A stretch of DNA of 64,000 nucleotides from Capnocytophaga ochracea DSM 7271 (GTDB lineage Bacteria; Bacteroidota; Bacteroidia; Flavobacteriales; Flavobacteriaceae), in the NCBI RefSeq assembly GCF_000023285.1, contig NC_013162.1:2136501-2200500 (forward strand). Direction: 5' to 3'. Made by a program: the position numbers and the translations under genes. The notes under the pieces are model-generated. The model was not told the origin of the DNA and did not search any database. It was given only the letters and a program-made list of their open reading frames with translations. This document shows positions 21,232 to 30,115 of this stretch, one piece after another (the stretch's first letter is position 1; each line of letters starts with the position of its first letter).

Positions 21232-22767
21232 TCATTTCACAGGAAACTCTTTATTGAAAAATACCTTTTCAGCCAAATCGTCTTGCTTGTCTCGAATTTC
21301 TTTTAAAAGTAAAGCTTCTAACTGTTTAGTAATTTTCAGATATTCTTTTTTGCCATAGACGTTGCTGAGTTCTTTAGGATCGGTTTTGAGGTCAAATAGC
21401 TCCCAAGTATTCACGCGTTTGTAGTAACGAATGAGTTTATAACGATCAGTGCGAACACCAAAATGAGGTGATACTGCGTGTTCTCCGTTTTCGTAGTAGT
21501 GATAGAATATTTGATTGCGAATAGGTTTGGCTTTTTTAGCAAACAAAGGTAAGAACGATTTGCCTTGTATGTCAGCAGGGATAGGCAAGCCGGCTAATTC
21601 TAAGAAAGTAGGCGCCAAGTCGATGTTCAACACAAAATCATCGTTGGTTGTGCCTTTAGGAAAGAGCTTAGGGTAAGAGACAATCATTGGGGTACGGAAA
21701 GATTCTTCGTACATCCAACGTTTGTCAAACCAACCGTGCTCGCCCATATAAAAACCTTGGTCGGACATATATATAATCACAGTATTGTCTTTCAATTTGT
21801 GCTTTTCTAAGTAATCGAGCATACGCTGAATGTTCTTATCCATCGATCTTACGGTAGATAGATAATCACGCATATAGCGTTGAAACTTCCATTGTGCTAA
21901 TTCTTTACCACTGAGGTTTGCGCTGAAATACTGTTGACGTATAGGATTGTAAAAATCGTTGTAATGTGCTAATTGAATAGCGGTCATACGAGAGAAGTTT
22001 GCATCTTGCACTTCTTCTTTTTCATCTTTGAACATCTTCAAATCGTAACCCATTATCATATCCTTACCAATGGACATTTCTTGCAAACTTGCGGGCTTGC
22101 GAGTTGCATAATCGTCAAAGAAAGTATCGGGCAATGGGAAGTTTACCTGTTCATAAGCTCCTAATTCAGGTAAATCGGGCATCCAAGTACGATGCACCGC
22201 TTTATGCCCCACAACCAAGCAGAAAGGTTTATTAGGGTCACGACGATCGAGCCATTTTTCGGCTTCATCTTCAATGATATTGCTTACATAACCTTGCTCG
22301 TTTACACGTTTTTTACCTTCAATGATAAAGTCGGGGTTAAAATAACGACCTTGGTCTACTAAGATTTTAAAGAAGTCAAAGCCCTTGGGGTCATCACCTA
22401 AGTGGTATTTTCCCACCCAAGCAGTTTGGTAGCCTCCTTGTTGCAAGAGATTCACAAACTGTTGTTGTGAAGAATTATAGTGTGATGTCTCATTGTCCAT
22501 AAAGCCATTCTTATGGCTATACTTACCCGTGAGAATACAAGCCCTACTAGGACCACAAATGGAGTTGGTTACAAAAGCTTTGTTGAACCTTACACCCTCA
22601 TTAGCAAGTTTATCAATTGCAGGAGTTGCATTAGTAGCCCCATTGTTATAAGCTCCAATCGTTTGATACGAATGGTCGTCTGAAACAATAAGTATAATAT
22701 TAGGTTTGCTTTGTGCAAAAACTGTTGTGGCATATAAAAGCCCAAAGAAGAATACGAATTTTTTCAT
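21232..22767 (-). CDS. Type I sulfatase (formylglycine-dependent)
   Basis: A 511-residue secreted enzyme. The start is at 22767 (MKKFVFFFGLLYATTVFAQ signal peptide). The in-frame ATG at 22794 overlaps the promoter box. The metal-binding VSDDHS comes first. The sulfatase signature CGPSRACILTGK follows, whose Cys (residue 71 from this start) must be oxidised to formylglycine. YMSDQGFYMGEHGW and a C-terminal YKLIRYY also match the family. The overall pattern resembles N-acetylglucosamine-6-sulfatase-like enzymes. That specificity is inference. It hydrolyses sulfate esters on glycans, and the downstream beta-galactosidase suggests a two-enzyme unit. No maturase (anSME) gene is in the window. Confidence 0.88.
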   Translation of the reverse strand: MKKFVFFFGLLYATTVFAQSKPNIILIVSDDHSYQTIGAYNNGATNATPAIDKLANEGVRFNKAFVTNSICGPSRACILTGKYSHKNGFMDNETSHYNSSQQQFVNLLQQGGYQTAWVGKYHLGDDPKGFDFFKILVDQGRYFNPDFIIEGKKRVNEQGYVSNIIEDEAEKWLDRRDPNKPFCLVVGHKAVHRTWMPDLPELGAYEQVNFPLPDTFFDDYATRKPASLQEMSIGKDMIMGYDLKMFKDEKEEVQDANFSRMTAIQLAHYNDFYNPIRQQYFSANLSGKELAQWKFQRYMRDYLSTVRSMDKNIQRMLDYLEKHKLKDNTVIIYMSDQGFYMGEHGWFDKRWMYEESFRTPMIVSYPKLFPKGTTNDDFVLNIDLAPTFLELAGLPIPADIQGKSFLPLFAKKAKPIRNQIFYHYYENGEHAVSPHFGVRTDRYKLIRYYKRVNTWELFDLKTDPKELSNVYGKKEYLKITKQLEALLLKEIRDKQDDLAEKVFFNKEFPVK

Positions 22768-22793
22768 AAATGAATTGGTGTTAAAATGAACCA

Positions 22794-22825
22794 CAAAAGT
22801 ACAGCGACTTTTTTAAAGTACCAAA
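22794..22825 (-). promoter_or_regulatory. Promoter of the sulfatase-beta-galactosidase unit
   Basis: TACTTTTG (22794-22801) has TTTG (22822-22825) 20 nt upstream on the minus strand. Confidence 0.7.
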
Positions 22826-22896
22826 TTAATTAAGAAAAAAATATTCTATTATGAGTATTTATATAAAAAGAAGTTAGTAATAGCATTCTAAATATA

Positions 22897-22930
22897 AAAA
22901 AAGCTCCCTAATTTCTTAGAGAGCCTTTTT
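22897..22930. terminator. Bidirectional intrinsic terminator; rest of gap 22931-23288
   Basis: GCTCCCTAA and TTAGAGAGC form a 9-bp stem with one G-U pair. T-runs lie on both sides (six T on the minus strand, five on the plus strand). The 360 nt from here to the stop of the WbqC gene are very AT-rich. I found no convincing gene or RNA there on either strand. Confidence 0.7.
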
Positions 22931-23288
22931 CACAATGCATATAAATACTACTACTAACTCCAAAAATGAAGAAAATTTTTCAGTTTTAGAATCTCTATTA
23001 CTGTTCTCAGTAATAAAGTTTTTTTACATAAGATTTTGTTTTAAGTTTGATAGTTTTAATGAAAATGTTTTTTCTAATTCTTGTTTTAACAATGTTTCTT
23101 TTAGCAATCTTCTGTTTACTATATTGAAAACTCTGTGCCAAAAAAATATTCCTTTACATTATATTTTGTAAATTACTGATTATAAGGAAGTATTTTTTGA
23201 TAATAAAAAAGTAATTATTTTTTGTAACCTTCTTTTAATTTGTGTAATTATACGTTTATGATGTGTATTTACACACTGTATTATAGTG

Positions 23289-23912
23289 CTACACTTTTAC
23301 CTTAGTTAAAAACTCTTGTGTATTAGGCCCTTCGTGGAAAAGCAAATCTAAAATAGATAAGTTAGGAATAAAACCATATTTATCTGAGAATATTTGGTGG
23401 TAAGGGGGCATTGTTACAGAGTATTTTTTTTTAGCACTACTCAAAAAACGATAGTCTTTCACTCCTTGTGGCTCGGCTTCATACGTTTTTGTCTTGTCAA
23501 AGTTAATATGTACTAACAAACAGGCTAAAACAGTTTCAATTGTGTCGATATTTACATCGAGTAAGTAAGTATATTGCTTTTCAAAAATACGAACCAAATC
23601 GTCTTCATAATACTCAAAATAAGGAGATGTACGATAGGCTGTCTCTAAACTTTTCCAGTGCAGACGTTGCCATAGGAAATTATTCTCTACTTTCACATCT
23701 TTGAACAACTGTCGTCCAGTTTCACCTCCTACGTGCTTAATAGGTAAGTTTAGGGATTGCTTGCCATTGGCACCGTAAATATATGTGCGATTGCGCAAGG
23801 TTTGTTTCTGATAGTTGTCAGAGACTTCTAAAACGCAAGGTTTGTTCAACATCAAGTGAAATTGAGCAATAGAAGGAAAATAAGTAGGGTGTAATAATAC
23901 TTGTTCAACCAT
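23289..23912 (-). CDS. WbqC family protein
   Basis: A 207-residue cytosolic protein with the WbqC-like pattern: LLHPTYFPSIAQFHLM at the N-terminus, YQKQTLRNRTYIYGANGKQSLNLPI, WQRLHWKSLETAYRTSPYFEYYEDDL, and YKFIPNLSILDLLFHEGP-like sequence at the end. WbqC proteins are found in surface polysaccharide and other loci and their reaction is not well defined. The gene starts 1-2 nt after the lepB stop, an arrangement common in Flavobacteriaceae. Confidence 0.8.
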   Translation of the reverse strand: MVEQVLLHPTYFPSIAQFHLMLNKPCVLEVSDNYQKQTLRNRTYIYGANGKQSLNLPIKHVGGETGRQLFKDVKVENNFLWQRLHWKSLETAYRTSPYFEYYEDDLVRIFEKQYTYLLDVNIDTIETVLACLLVHINFDKTKTYEAEPQGVKDYRFLSSAKKKYSVTMPPYHQIFSDKYGFIPNLSILDLLFHEGPNTQEFLTKVKV

Positions 23913-23913
23913 A

Positions 23914-25467
23914 TTATTCTTTTACTTTTTTCTTTTTAACCAAACTATATACCAACCACAAACCAAGTAACCCAAATACAATATATCGGTAGGACACAGG
24001 TTCACCTTCACCATTTACGGTAGTGAACAAACGTTGCCAACGTATTTTCTTAAATCCTGAGGCATTCTTGTCTAAACTCATCCAAATGAGTACGGGTTTA
24101 CCAAGTACGTGATCTTCAGGTACAAAACCCCAAAAACGACTGTCTTCAGAATTGTGACGGTTATCTCCCATCATCCAGTAGTAATCTTGTTGGAAGGTAT
24201 AAGAGGAAGCTTTCTGCCCATTGATGTAAATATCATCACCCTTTGTTTCTAATTTATTGTGTTCATATTCACTAATAATGCGTTTATACAAAGGCAAATT
24301 CTCTTTAGTAAGTATTACGTTTTTTCCTTTAGCAGGAATGGTAATAGGTCCGTAATTATCCTCATTCCAAGCAAAAGTAGGACTGTGAGGGAAGATTGCA
24401 GGATTGTAGACCCCAGCCTTATTTACATTGCGAGTAACTGACACAATACTCGTGTTAGCCTCCAATGCTTTAGCTACGTCATCTGTAAGGGAAGTAAAAA
24501 TATAAGTGTCGTTGTTGATGGGATAAGCGGGATCGGTAACACCGTACTGTTGGTACATCACTACTCTAAACTCATCGGGATGACTGAATAAATTGGGCTG
24601 TGTAACCACTATATAAGAAGTTTGTAACTTGGCACGTACAGGATAGATTTCCTTTTTACCATTTATCCATACATCGCCGTTTTTGATTTCTAATACATCG
24701 TTAGGGATAGCTACTGTGCGTTTTACATAGTTAGACTTCTTATCTATGGGCTTATCTACGTGAATGCCCGAATTGTCTCGGAAGTACCTTACTGTATCGG
24801 TAGGCCAGTTGAATACCGTAATATCATTGCGCTGTACTTTCTGCAAAGCAGGTAAACGCAAATAAGGTAACTGAGGCGTTTTGATATACGATCTTGTGCC
24901 TATTATAGGAATTGAATCGTGTACCATAGGTAATGATAGAGGAGTCATAGGCACACGCACTCCGTAGTGAAACTTACTTACAAAAAGAAAATCGCCTACC
25001 AAGAGGGTTTTTTCTAAAGAAGAAGTAGGTATCATATAAGGCTGTATAAAGTAGGTGTGAATAGCCGAAGCTGCTACTACCGCAAAGATAGTAGCACTCA
25101 CCCAAGAGGAAACATTCTTTTTGATGGCTTCTACATCTTTACCTACGTAGTGTGTAGAAGGTAAATAGGTTATGTAGGCAGCAAAAAGTCCCAAAGTAAT
25201 TATTGATAGCAGGGTGTAACGCTTCTTGCGATAGTTAAATACGTGTAACCATTCGTAAGTCATCACAATTACCATAATATTACCTATTACAGGCAAATAG
25301 AGCAGGAATACCCACCACCAAGGACGAGAGATAATACGTAAGAAAATAACGGTATTGTAAAAGGGAACAAAGGCTTGCCACGCTTTGTAACCTGCTTTTT
25401 CATATCCTTTCCAAAAGAATAGCCCATTGATGAGCTGTGCAATGATTAAAATATATAAATATATCAT
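23914..25467 (-). CDS. lepB: Signal peptidase I with extra N-terminal membrane domain
   Basis: A 517-residue inner-membrane protease. Residues 1-105 form a hydrophobic domain of about three or four helices that is typical of flavobacterial LepB but absent from the E. coli type. The peptidase part begins with a helix at about 121-140. The catalytic Ser150 lies in MIPTSSLEKTL. The Lys dyad residue is about 249 in YVKRTVAIPND. The late signature GDNRHNSEDSRFWGFVPEDHVLGK and a C-terminal helix follow. A long insertion between the Lys and GDNR boxes is usual in this phylum. It removes signal peptides from exported proteins. It shares an operon with WbqC. Confidence 0.9.
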   Translation of the reverse strand: MIYLYILIIAQLINGLFFWKGYEKAGYKAWQAFVPFYNTVIFLRIISRPWWWVFLLYLPVIGNIMVIVMTYEWLHVFNYRKKRYTLLSIITLGLFAAYITYLPSTHYVGKDVEAIKKNVSSWVSATIFAVVAASAIHTYFIQPYMIPTSSLEKTLLVGDFLFVSKFHYGVRVPMTPLSLPMVHDSIPIIGTRSYIKTPQLPYLRLPALQKVQRNDITVFNWPTDTVRYFRDNSGIHVDKPIDKKSNYVKRTVAIPNDVLEIKNGDVWINGKKEIYPVRAKLQTSYIVVTQPNLFSHPDEFRVVMYQQYGVTDPAYPINNDTYIFTSLTDDVAKALEANTSIVSVTRNVNKAGVYNPAIFPHSPTFAWNEDNYGPITIPAKGKNVILTKENLPLYKRIISEYEHNKLETKGDDIYINGQKASSYTFQQDYYWMMGDNRHNSEDSRFWGFVPEDHVLGKPVLIWMSLDKNASGFKKIRWQRLFTTVNGEGEPVSYRYIVFGLLGLWLVYSLVKKKKVKE

Positions 25468-25486
25468 AATGATGAATGATTAACGT

Positions 25487-26317
25487 TTAAAGGTTCATTA
25501 CTTTTTGTTCTCTTAATTGTTTTAAGAATGTTGCCACACCATCTTTGGAGTGGTGAAGTGTTATTTGTTTGGCTACAGCTTTTACTTCGTCGCGAGCATT
25601 AGCAACTGCTACACCACAACCTACGCCTTTGAGCATCTCCAAATCGTTATAGTTATCGCCAAAAGCTATTGCTTCGCTCAAAGGTAAATGATATATCTCG
25701 TTTGATACTATTTTCACTCCTGTGAGTTTAGAAATACTGATATCTGATAGTTCTATATAAGTTTCTCTCCCGCGATAGATTTGCATTACCTCTGTATATC
25801 TCTCGTTTAGTAGCTTGAACATTCGCTCTATAAGAGTTTCTTCTCCCATTAACATTAGCTTGTGAGCGCCGTGTCCTGCTTGCTTCCACTGAGTGAGAAC
25901 TTCGCGATTGGGTCGCACGGTAGGAGTTACTTTGGTAATTGTTTCTTCACGTTGTGCCCATTCATCGTTAGCGGGTACATACCACTCGTCGTTATAATAA
26001 AAGCTAATGTGTATCTCAGCATTGAACTCTTGTTCGTTGAGGGCGACTACTTCTTCGAGAATAGAGTAGGGGATAGTAGTAGAGTGTAGCACCTTTTCGC
26101 CATTGAGCACTAATCCGCCATTATAAGCGATAAGTGGTAATCCTGCGATGCCTAAGTCTTTTTGTATGTGATACATTTGCTCAGGCATACGTGAAGATAC
26201 TAAAATGAAAGGTATTTTGTCTTTCAGTTGTTTTACTTCGTGAATGGTGTTCTGCGTAAGGGTTCGCGAACCACTTAATAGAGTGCCATCGATATCAGAA
26301 AAGATAATTTTATACAT
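25487..26317 (-). CDS. HAD-IIB (Cof-like) phosphatase
   Basis: A 276-residue cytosolic hydrolase. The nucleophile Asp box is FSDIDGTLLSG (about 6-16). The motif II region is PFILVSSRMPEQM, followed by an alpha/beta cap domain. Lys and acidic motifs III-IV lie in KLTGVKIV...AIAFGDNYNDLEML (about 196-235). It should dephosphorylate a small metabolite such as a sugar phosphate or a flavin precursor. The substrate cannot be read from the sequence. It lies 19 nt upstream of lepB and downstream of dapB on the same strand. Confidence 0.85.
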   Translation of the reverse strand: MYKIIFSDIDGTLLSGSRTLTQNTIHEVKQLKDKIPFILVSSRMPEQMYHIQKDLGIAGLPLIAYNGGLVLNGEKVLHSTTIPYSILEEVVALNEQEFNAEIHISFYYNDEWYVPANDEWAQREETITKVTPTVRPNREVLTQWKQAGHGAHKLMLMGEETLIERMFKLLNERYTEVMQIYRGRETYIELSDISISKLTGVKIVSNEIYHLPLSEAIAFGDNYNDLEMLKGVGCGVAVANARDEVKAVAKQITLHHSKDGVATFLKQLREQKVMNL

Positions 26318-26416
26318 TCTTTTAGTTAAGAGTCCTATGTTAAAAATTATGAGTTATTAGAGTGCAAAGATAATGCCTTTTTTTAAGATAAGTAGTTTTT
26401 TGATTAAAAAATACGC

Positions 26417-27118
26417 TTAATGAAGGTTGAGTACATCGTTCATCGTAAATACTCCTTGCTTACCTACAATCCATTCGGCTGCCATAACGGCACCGAGAGC
26501 AAAGCCTTTGCGATTGTGAGCGGTATGTTTAATTTCTATGGTGTCTACCTCACTGGTATAGGTGATGATATGAGTGCCTGGGACACTATCTATACGCTTG
26601 GCTACGATAGGGATTTCGTTCTCGGTAGCTGTGTTTAAATGCCAACCTGTTTTATCAGTTTCAGCGATAATACTTTCTGCCAAAGTAATCGCAGTACCGC
26701 TGGGGGCATCGAGCTTTTGAGTGTGGTGAATTTCTTCGATAGCTACCTCATAGTCTTTGAGTTTAGCCATCAGTTTGGCTAAGGTTTTGTTCAGTGCGAA
26801 GAATACATTTACCCCTATACTGAAATTAGAGGCGTAGAGAAAAGCGGTTTGGTGCTTTTGGCACAAAGCTACTGCCTCATTGTATTGGGCTAACCAACCG
26901 GTAGTACCTGCAATCACGGGTACTTTGTGTGTGAGACAGTTGCTAATATTAGCAAAGGCACTGCTGGGGGTGCTGAATTCTATAGCCACATCGGCTATTG
27001 TAATGTCGTAAGAAGTTTCGGCATTATCTATTTTTAACACGATTTCGTGTCCGTGAGCGATGGCTATTTGTTCAATGGTTTTACCCATTTTGCCATATCC
27101 GAGTAAAGCTATTTTCAT
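26417..27118 (-). CDS. dapB: 4-hydroxy-tetrahydrodipicolinate reductase
   Basis: A 233-residue enzyme of the lysine and meso-diaminopimelate pathway. The Rossmann motif is MKIALLGYGKMGKTIE, with IEFSTPSSAFANI and VIAGTTGW around the cofactor. The signature is EIHHTQKLDAPSGTA, where the His-His and Lys bind substrate. The C-terminus has EIKHTAHNRKGFALGAV. Length is normal for the short Bacteroidota form. Upstream DNA to 27202 has no clear promoter and then runs into a repeat array. Confidence 0.92.
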   Translation of the reverse strand: MKIALLGYGKMGKTIEQIAIAHGHEIVLKIDNAETSYDITIADVAIEFSTPSSAFANISNCLTHKVPVIAGTTGWLAQYNEAVALCQKHQTAFLYASNFSIGVNVFFALNKTLAKLMAKLKDYEVAIEEIHHTQKLDAPSGTAITLAESIIAETDKTGWHLNTATENEIPIVAKRIDSVPGTHIITYTSEVDTIEIKHTAHNRKGFALGAVMAAEWIVGKQGVFTMNDVLNLH

Positions 27119-27202
27119 AATTGACTATTATAAATTAAATATTTTATTTCTTCTGTTAAAACACGCAAAGTAGTAGTAGCACGACAGACAGATAAACAAT
27201 TA

Positions 27203-27420
27203 ACGAACAAAAGACGAACAAAAGACGAACAAAAGACGAACAAAAGACGAACAAAAGACGAACAAAAGACGAACAAAAGACGAACAAAAGACGGTGCGAG
27301 TCGCACGGGCAGATAAAGAAAAGGCGAACAAAAAATGGTACGAGCTGCACGAGCAGATAAAGAAAAGACGAACGAAAAATGGTTCGAGCTGCACGAGCAG
27401 ATGAACGATAAACGAACCTA
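27203..27420 (+). repeat. 11-bp lattice repeat: eight ACGAACAAAAG units then three 44-bp units
   Basis: Eight exact ACGAACAAAAG units (27203-27290) are followed by a GC-rich module starting at 27293, 27337 and 27381, a spacing of 44 = 4 x 11. Each module begins like GGTGCGAGTCGCAC, which can form a small hairpin, and continues with an A-rich GAAAAGACGAAC-type spacer. It fills most of the gap between dapB and the NlpC gene. It produces spurious long frames on the minus strand rich in FVRLLFV. Confidence 0.93.
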
Positions 27421-27444
27421 AGATGTAGGAATCTTGAATTTATA

Positions 27445-28215
27445 CTACTTTTCAGTCGTTGAGATTCTTCGCAAGAGTCGTAGTTGGTGAGTGTAATTGC
27501 GCAGTTCACTATTAAAAATACCAATATGATCTAACCGGTCGATGCGCACTTTGCCAAAAGAGTGAATAATCCTGTTGTCGCCTAAGAGAATGCCCACGTG
27601 AATGATATTGCCTTCTTCGTCGTCAAAAAAAGCTAAATCACCTGCTTGGCATTCTTCTATAAAACTAAGAGAAACACCACAAGTAGCCTGTTTTTTAGCC
27701 GTACGAGGTAGGTGTATGCCGTTGAGTTTGAAAACCATTTGTACCAGTCCGGCGGCATCTATCCCAAAGGGAGTTTTGCCTCCTGTTAAGAAAGGTACGT
27801 TTAAATATTCCAAAGCAGTGGGGATAATGCCTTGATGAGGTATTTTTTGGGTAGATTGTGAAGTTTGTAATAGATGATTGTGAGAAAAGGTAGCACCTTT
27901 GGGTATGTGCAGAAAGAGGTTGTCTCCAGTTTTCAAACGGAGTTTTGTAAGCCATCGGTGAGCGTATTTTTCTTTCTTTTTTAGAGATTTTTTGTAGTCC
28001 TTATCCGAAATTTCCGTAAACTGACTGTTAGCTACCCAGCCTTCAATATTGTCGAACAGCAAGCGCACATAGCTCCAATGCTCTTCTTTATCAATTACTT
28101 GCAACAACTCTCCGAAGAGTAATTGCGTAATCATCTCAGCCCCCTCAAAGGGCTCTAAACGTACGGGAACAACGCTCAAATGGCATATTCCATAAGGTGT
28201 TTCTAATATCTTCAT
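27445..28215 (-). CDS. NlpC/P60-family protein lacking the catalytic cysteine
   Basis: A 256-residue protein: SH3-like domain (about 1-75), linker domain, then an NlpC/P60 domain (about 135-255). The family motif at this place is normally G-I-D-C-S-G-L/F. Here it is GIDAAGLVQMVF, with GCC-GCC codons at 27751-27756, so the nucleophilic Cys is Ala154. The catalytic His206 (NIIHVGI) and the HSFGKVRIDRLDH segment remain. The fold should persist without cell-wall endopeptidase activity. The start at 28215 gives the usual family N-terminus (MKILETPYGICHL). An ATG at 28221 or GTG at 28224 is possible. There is no obvious signal peptide. Confidence 0.82.
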   Translation of the reverse strand: MKILETPYGICHLSVVPVRLEPFEGAEMITQLLFGELLQVIDKEEHWSYVRLLFDNIEGWVANSQFTEISDKDYKKSLKKKEKYAHRWLTKLRLKTGDNLFLHIPKGATFSHNHLLQTSQSTQKIPHQGIIPTALEYLNVPFLTGGKTPFGIDAAGLVQMVFKLNGIHLPRTAKKQATCGVSLSFIEECQAGDLAFFDDEEGNIIHVGILLGDNRIIHSFGKVRIDRLDHIGIFNSELRNYTHQLRLLRRISTTEK

Positions 28216-28229
28216 ATTCATCACGCCCG

Positions 28230-28259
28230 CAAAGATAGCAAATAATTAAGTATTAACAA
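28230..28259 (-). promoter_or_regulatory. Promoter of the NlpC/P60-like gene
   Basis: TATCTTTG (28230-28237) with TTG (28257-28259) 19 nt upstream on the minus strand. It is divergent from the LRR gene promoter. Confidence 0.65.
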
Positions 28260-28278
28260 GAAACTATTCATATTTTTT

Positions 28279-28309
28279 TTGTTTTTAAATGCTATTTTGT
28301 CTACTTTTG
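28279..28309 (+). promoter_or_regulatory. Promoter of the LRR protein gene
   Basis: TTG (28279-28281), 20 nt, then TACTTTTG (28302-28309), ending 22 nt before the ATG. Confidence 0.65.
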
Positions 28310-28331
28310 CACTCATAACAATCACATTACT

Positions 28332-29246
28332 ATGGCAGCTTACAAACACGCTATTACCTTAGAAGCCGCTTTAAAAGAAGTAACCGAAGAACGCTTTTGC
28401 AAAGGACATCATTATAAAGATGTTGCCCTCACCGATGCGATGGTAGAGCAGATAGTACAAGTAAAATCCTTAGTAAATATGGGTTTTATCAATACTGATA
28501 TTACCGATGAAGCCCTCAAATACTTGGCTACTTTGCCCAAACTAAAACTTCTTTTTTTAGAAAACAATAAGCAACTCACAGGCGAAGGTTTCAAATACTT
28601 TACCTCGAAACCTGTTGCCCACATTTCGTTGGACGGTTGCCCCGTAACCGATGAAACCTTGAAAATTGTTTTGCAAGTGCCTCGCTTGAAGTCTATTTCA
28701 TTGCGCCATACCCGCATCACTTTCGAGGGGTTAATGGCTGTGGCGCATTATAGCAGAATAAAGTTCTATCTCGATAAGTTTTTCACCGAGGAACAAATAA
28801 AAACCTTTGAGCAAGCCCAACGCACGGCGGGAAAGAAGAAACCTACTGCTACCAATACTGATGATTTTCAAGTAGTTAAACAATTGCTCTTAAACTTTTT
28901 CTCGGCGATGACCCAGTGGGAAGAATTCGCTACAAAAAATGATGAAACAGAAGAGGATGACCTTTTGATAGAAGAAAAATGTAAAACGATTTTTAAAAAA
29001 TATTGCACCGACAAACGCCGCATAGGCTATCGTCCTGAGTGGATTAGCTTTTCTATGACAAAAGGTGGGACCTATGGCAATCATCAAATTATAGATAGTG
29101 AGACTCTTACCAAGAATAAGATATATATTTACACCCAAGACGAGTTAAACTTTCAGTATCGCTTCCTGATTATCCGAAAAGACGGTATTTGGAAGATTGA
29201 TGAGTGCCAATGGCGTGACGGAGGCTGGAAAAAATACGGATTATAA
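28332..29246 (+). CDS. Leucine-rich-repeat protein with C-terminal NTF2-like domain
   Basis: A 304-residue cytosolic protein with no signal peptide. Residues about 25-150 hold four or five LRR-like repeats of the AMN1/RNase-inhibitor style (ITDEALKYLATLPKLKLLFLENN, VTDETLKIVLQVPRLKSISLRHTRIT). After a linker (KKKPTATNTDD), residues about 178-304 look like an NTF2-like fold, ending QYRFLIIRKDGIWKIDECQWRDGGWKKYGL. Similar tails occur in NTF2-fold immunity-type proteins. No toxin gene is adjacent, so that role is only a suggestion. A methyltransferase gene follows 22 nt later. Confidence 0.55.
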   Translation: MAAYKHAITLEAALKEVTEERFCKGHHYKDVALTDAMVEQIVQVKSLVNMGFINTDITDEALKYLATLPKLKLLFLENNKQLTGEGFKYFTSKPVAHISLDGCPVTDETLKIVLQVPRLKSISLRHTRITFEGLMAVAHYSRIKFYLDKFFTEEQIKTFEQAQRTAGKKKPTATNTDDFQVVKQLLLNFFSAMTQWEEFATKNDETEEDDLLIEEKCKTIFKKYCTDKRRIGYRPEWISFSMTKGGTYGNHQIIDSETLTKNKIYIYTQDELNFQYRFLIIRKDGIWKIDECQWRDGGWKKYGL

Positions 29247-29268
29247 AACTCAATTTAAATAAATAAGT

Positions 29269-30012
29269 ATGATGACAGATATATCTCAAAAGCTAAAATC
29301 TGATATAAAAGTAGAAGATTTGAAACAAGAAAATGGTATTTTGTGCTGTATGAATGACTATTTCATTAGTGGAGATAACCAAAGGTATATGAAAATGTAC
29401 GATTGGATGTCTTTTTTCTATGATTTTGGAGAGAAATGGATAGGAAGACTCAAGTATGGACACGCTATTGACCATCTACGTACCGAGTTGATGAGCCGTT
29501 TGGAATGGAAGAACAATATTTCGGTGCTTTATGTTTCCATAGGTACGGGGGCTGACTTGCATTACCTGCCACAAGGGATTGATTTGAAAACGATAGACCT
29601 TGTAGGAGTTGATATTTCGATGGGAATGCTCAAAAAGTGCAAGAAAAAAATGCAAAAGAAGACTAATTTAACGCTTGTACAATGCCCCGCTGAAGATCTT
29701 CCTTTTGCTGATAATACCTTTGATATTGTTTTTCACATTGGGGGCATTAACTTTTTTAACGACAAAACTCGTGCAATGAGTGAAATGCTTAGAGTGGCTA
29801 AAGCAGGAAGCAAATTGCTTATTGCAGATGAAACAGCCGACTTTGTGGAGACCCAATACAAGAAAAGTGTCTTCTCCAAATCTTATTTTGAAGACAAAAC
29901 AGTCGATTTGAATGCCATAGAACAATGTATTCCTATTTCAGTAACTGAAAAGAAAACAGAGTTGTTTTGGGATAATAAATTTTATGGCATTACTTTTAGA
30001 AAAAGTAACTAA
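29269..30012 (+). CDS. Class I SAM-dependent methyltransferase (UbiE-like)
   Basis: A 247-residue protein. The SAM-binding motif I is VLYVSIGTGADLHYL (about 86-100). The acidic end of beta-2 is LVGVDISMGML. Motif II is CPAEDLPFADNTFDIVFHIGGINFF, and motif III LRVAKAGSKLLIADE, as in methyltransferase type 11 / UbiE proteins. The substrate is unknown. It directly follows the LRR gene and ends before a strong palindromic terminator, so the two form one unit. MMTD offers two possible starts three bases apart. Confidence 0.8.
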   Translation: MMTDISQKLKSDIKVEDLKQENGILCCMNDYFISGDNQRYMKMYDWMSFFYDFGEKWIGRLKYGHAIDHLRTELMSRLEWKNNISVLYVSIGTGADLHYLPQGIDLKTIDLVGVDISMGMLKKCKKKMQKKTNLTLVQCPAEDLPFADNTFDIVFHIGGINFFNDKTRAMSEMLRVAKAGSKLLIADETADFVETQYKKSVFSKSYFEDKTVDLNAIEQCIPISVTEKKTELFWDNKFYGITFRKSN

Positions 30013-30054
30013 ATGAATGCTATGAGAAAAAAAGAGTTTGCTAAACTGCAATAT

Positions 30055-30092
30055 AAAAGCCATAACAAACAATTGTTTGTTATGGCTTTTTT
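30055..30092. terminator. Perfect 36-bp palindromic bidirectional terminator
   Basis: A fully symmetric palindrome (30055-30090) with AAAAGCC and GGCTTTT ends and a TTTTTT run. It lies between the convergent methyltransferase and rplY genes. Confidence 0.85.
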
Positions 30093-30115
30093 GTAGAAAG
30101 TCTATTTGTTAAAAG

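Noticed and set aside
22935..23171. A 78-codon plus-strand frame in the AT-rich gap
   Set aside because: No promoter, low-complexity Phe/Asn/Ser composition and no recognisable domain. The minus strand also gave no credible gene.
27203..27420. Possible CRISPR array
   Set aside because: Units are contiguous 11-bp or 44-bp repeats with no unique spacers, and no cas gene is in the window.
27115..27524. Overlapping minus-strand open frames rich in FVRLLFVFCSS
   Set aside because: They are translations of the 11-bp and 44-bp repeat arrays, occur in several frames at once, and recur at the other arrays. No start signal or family similarity.
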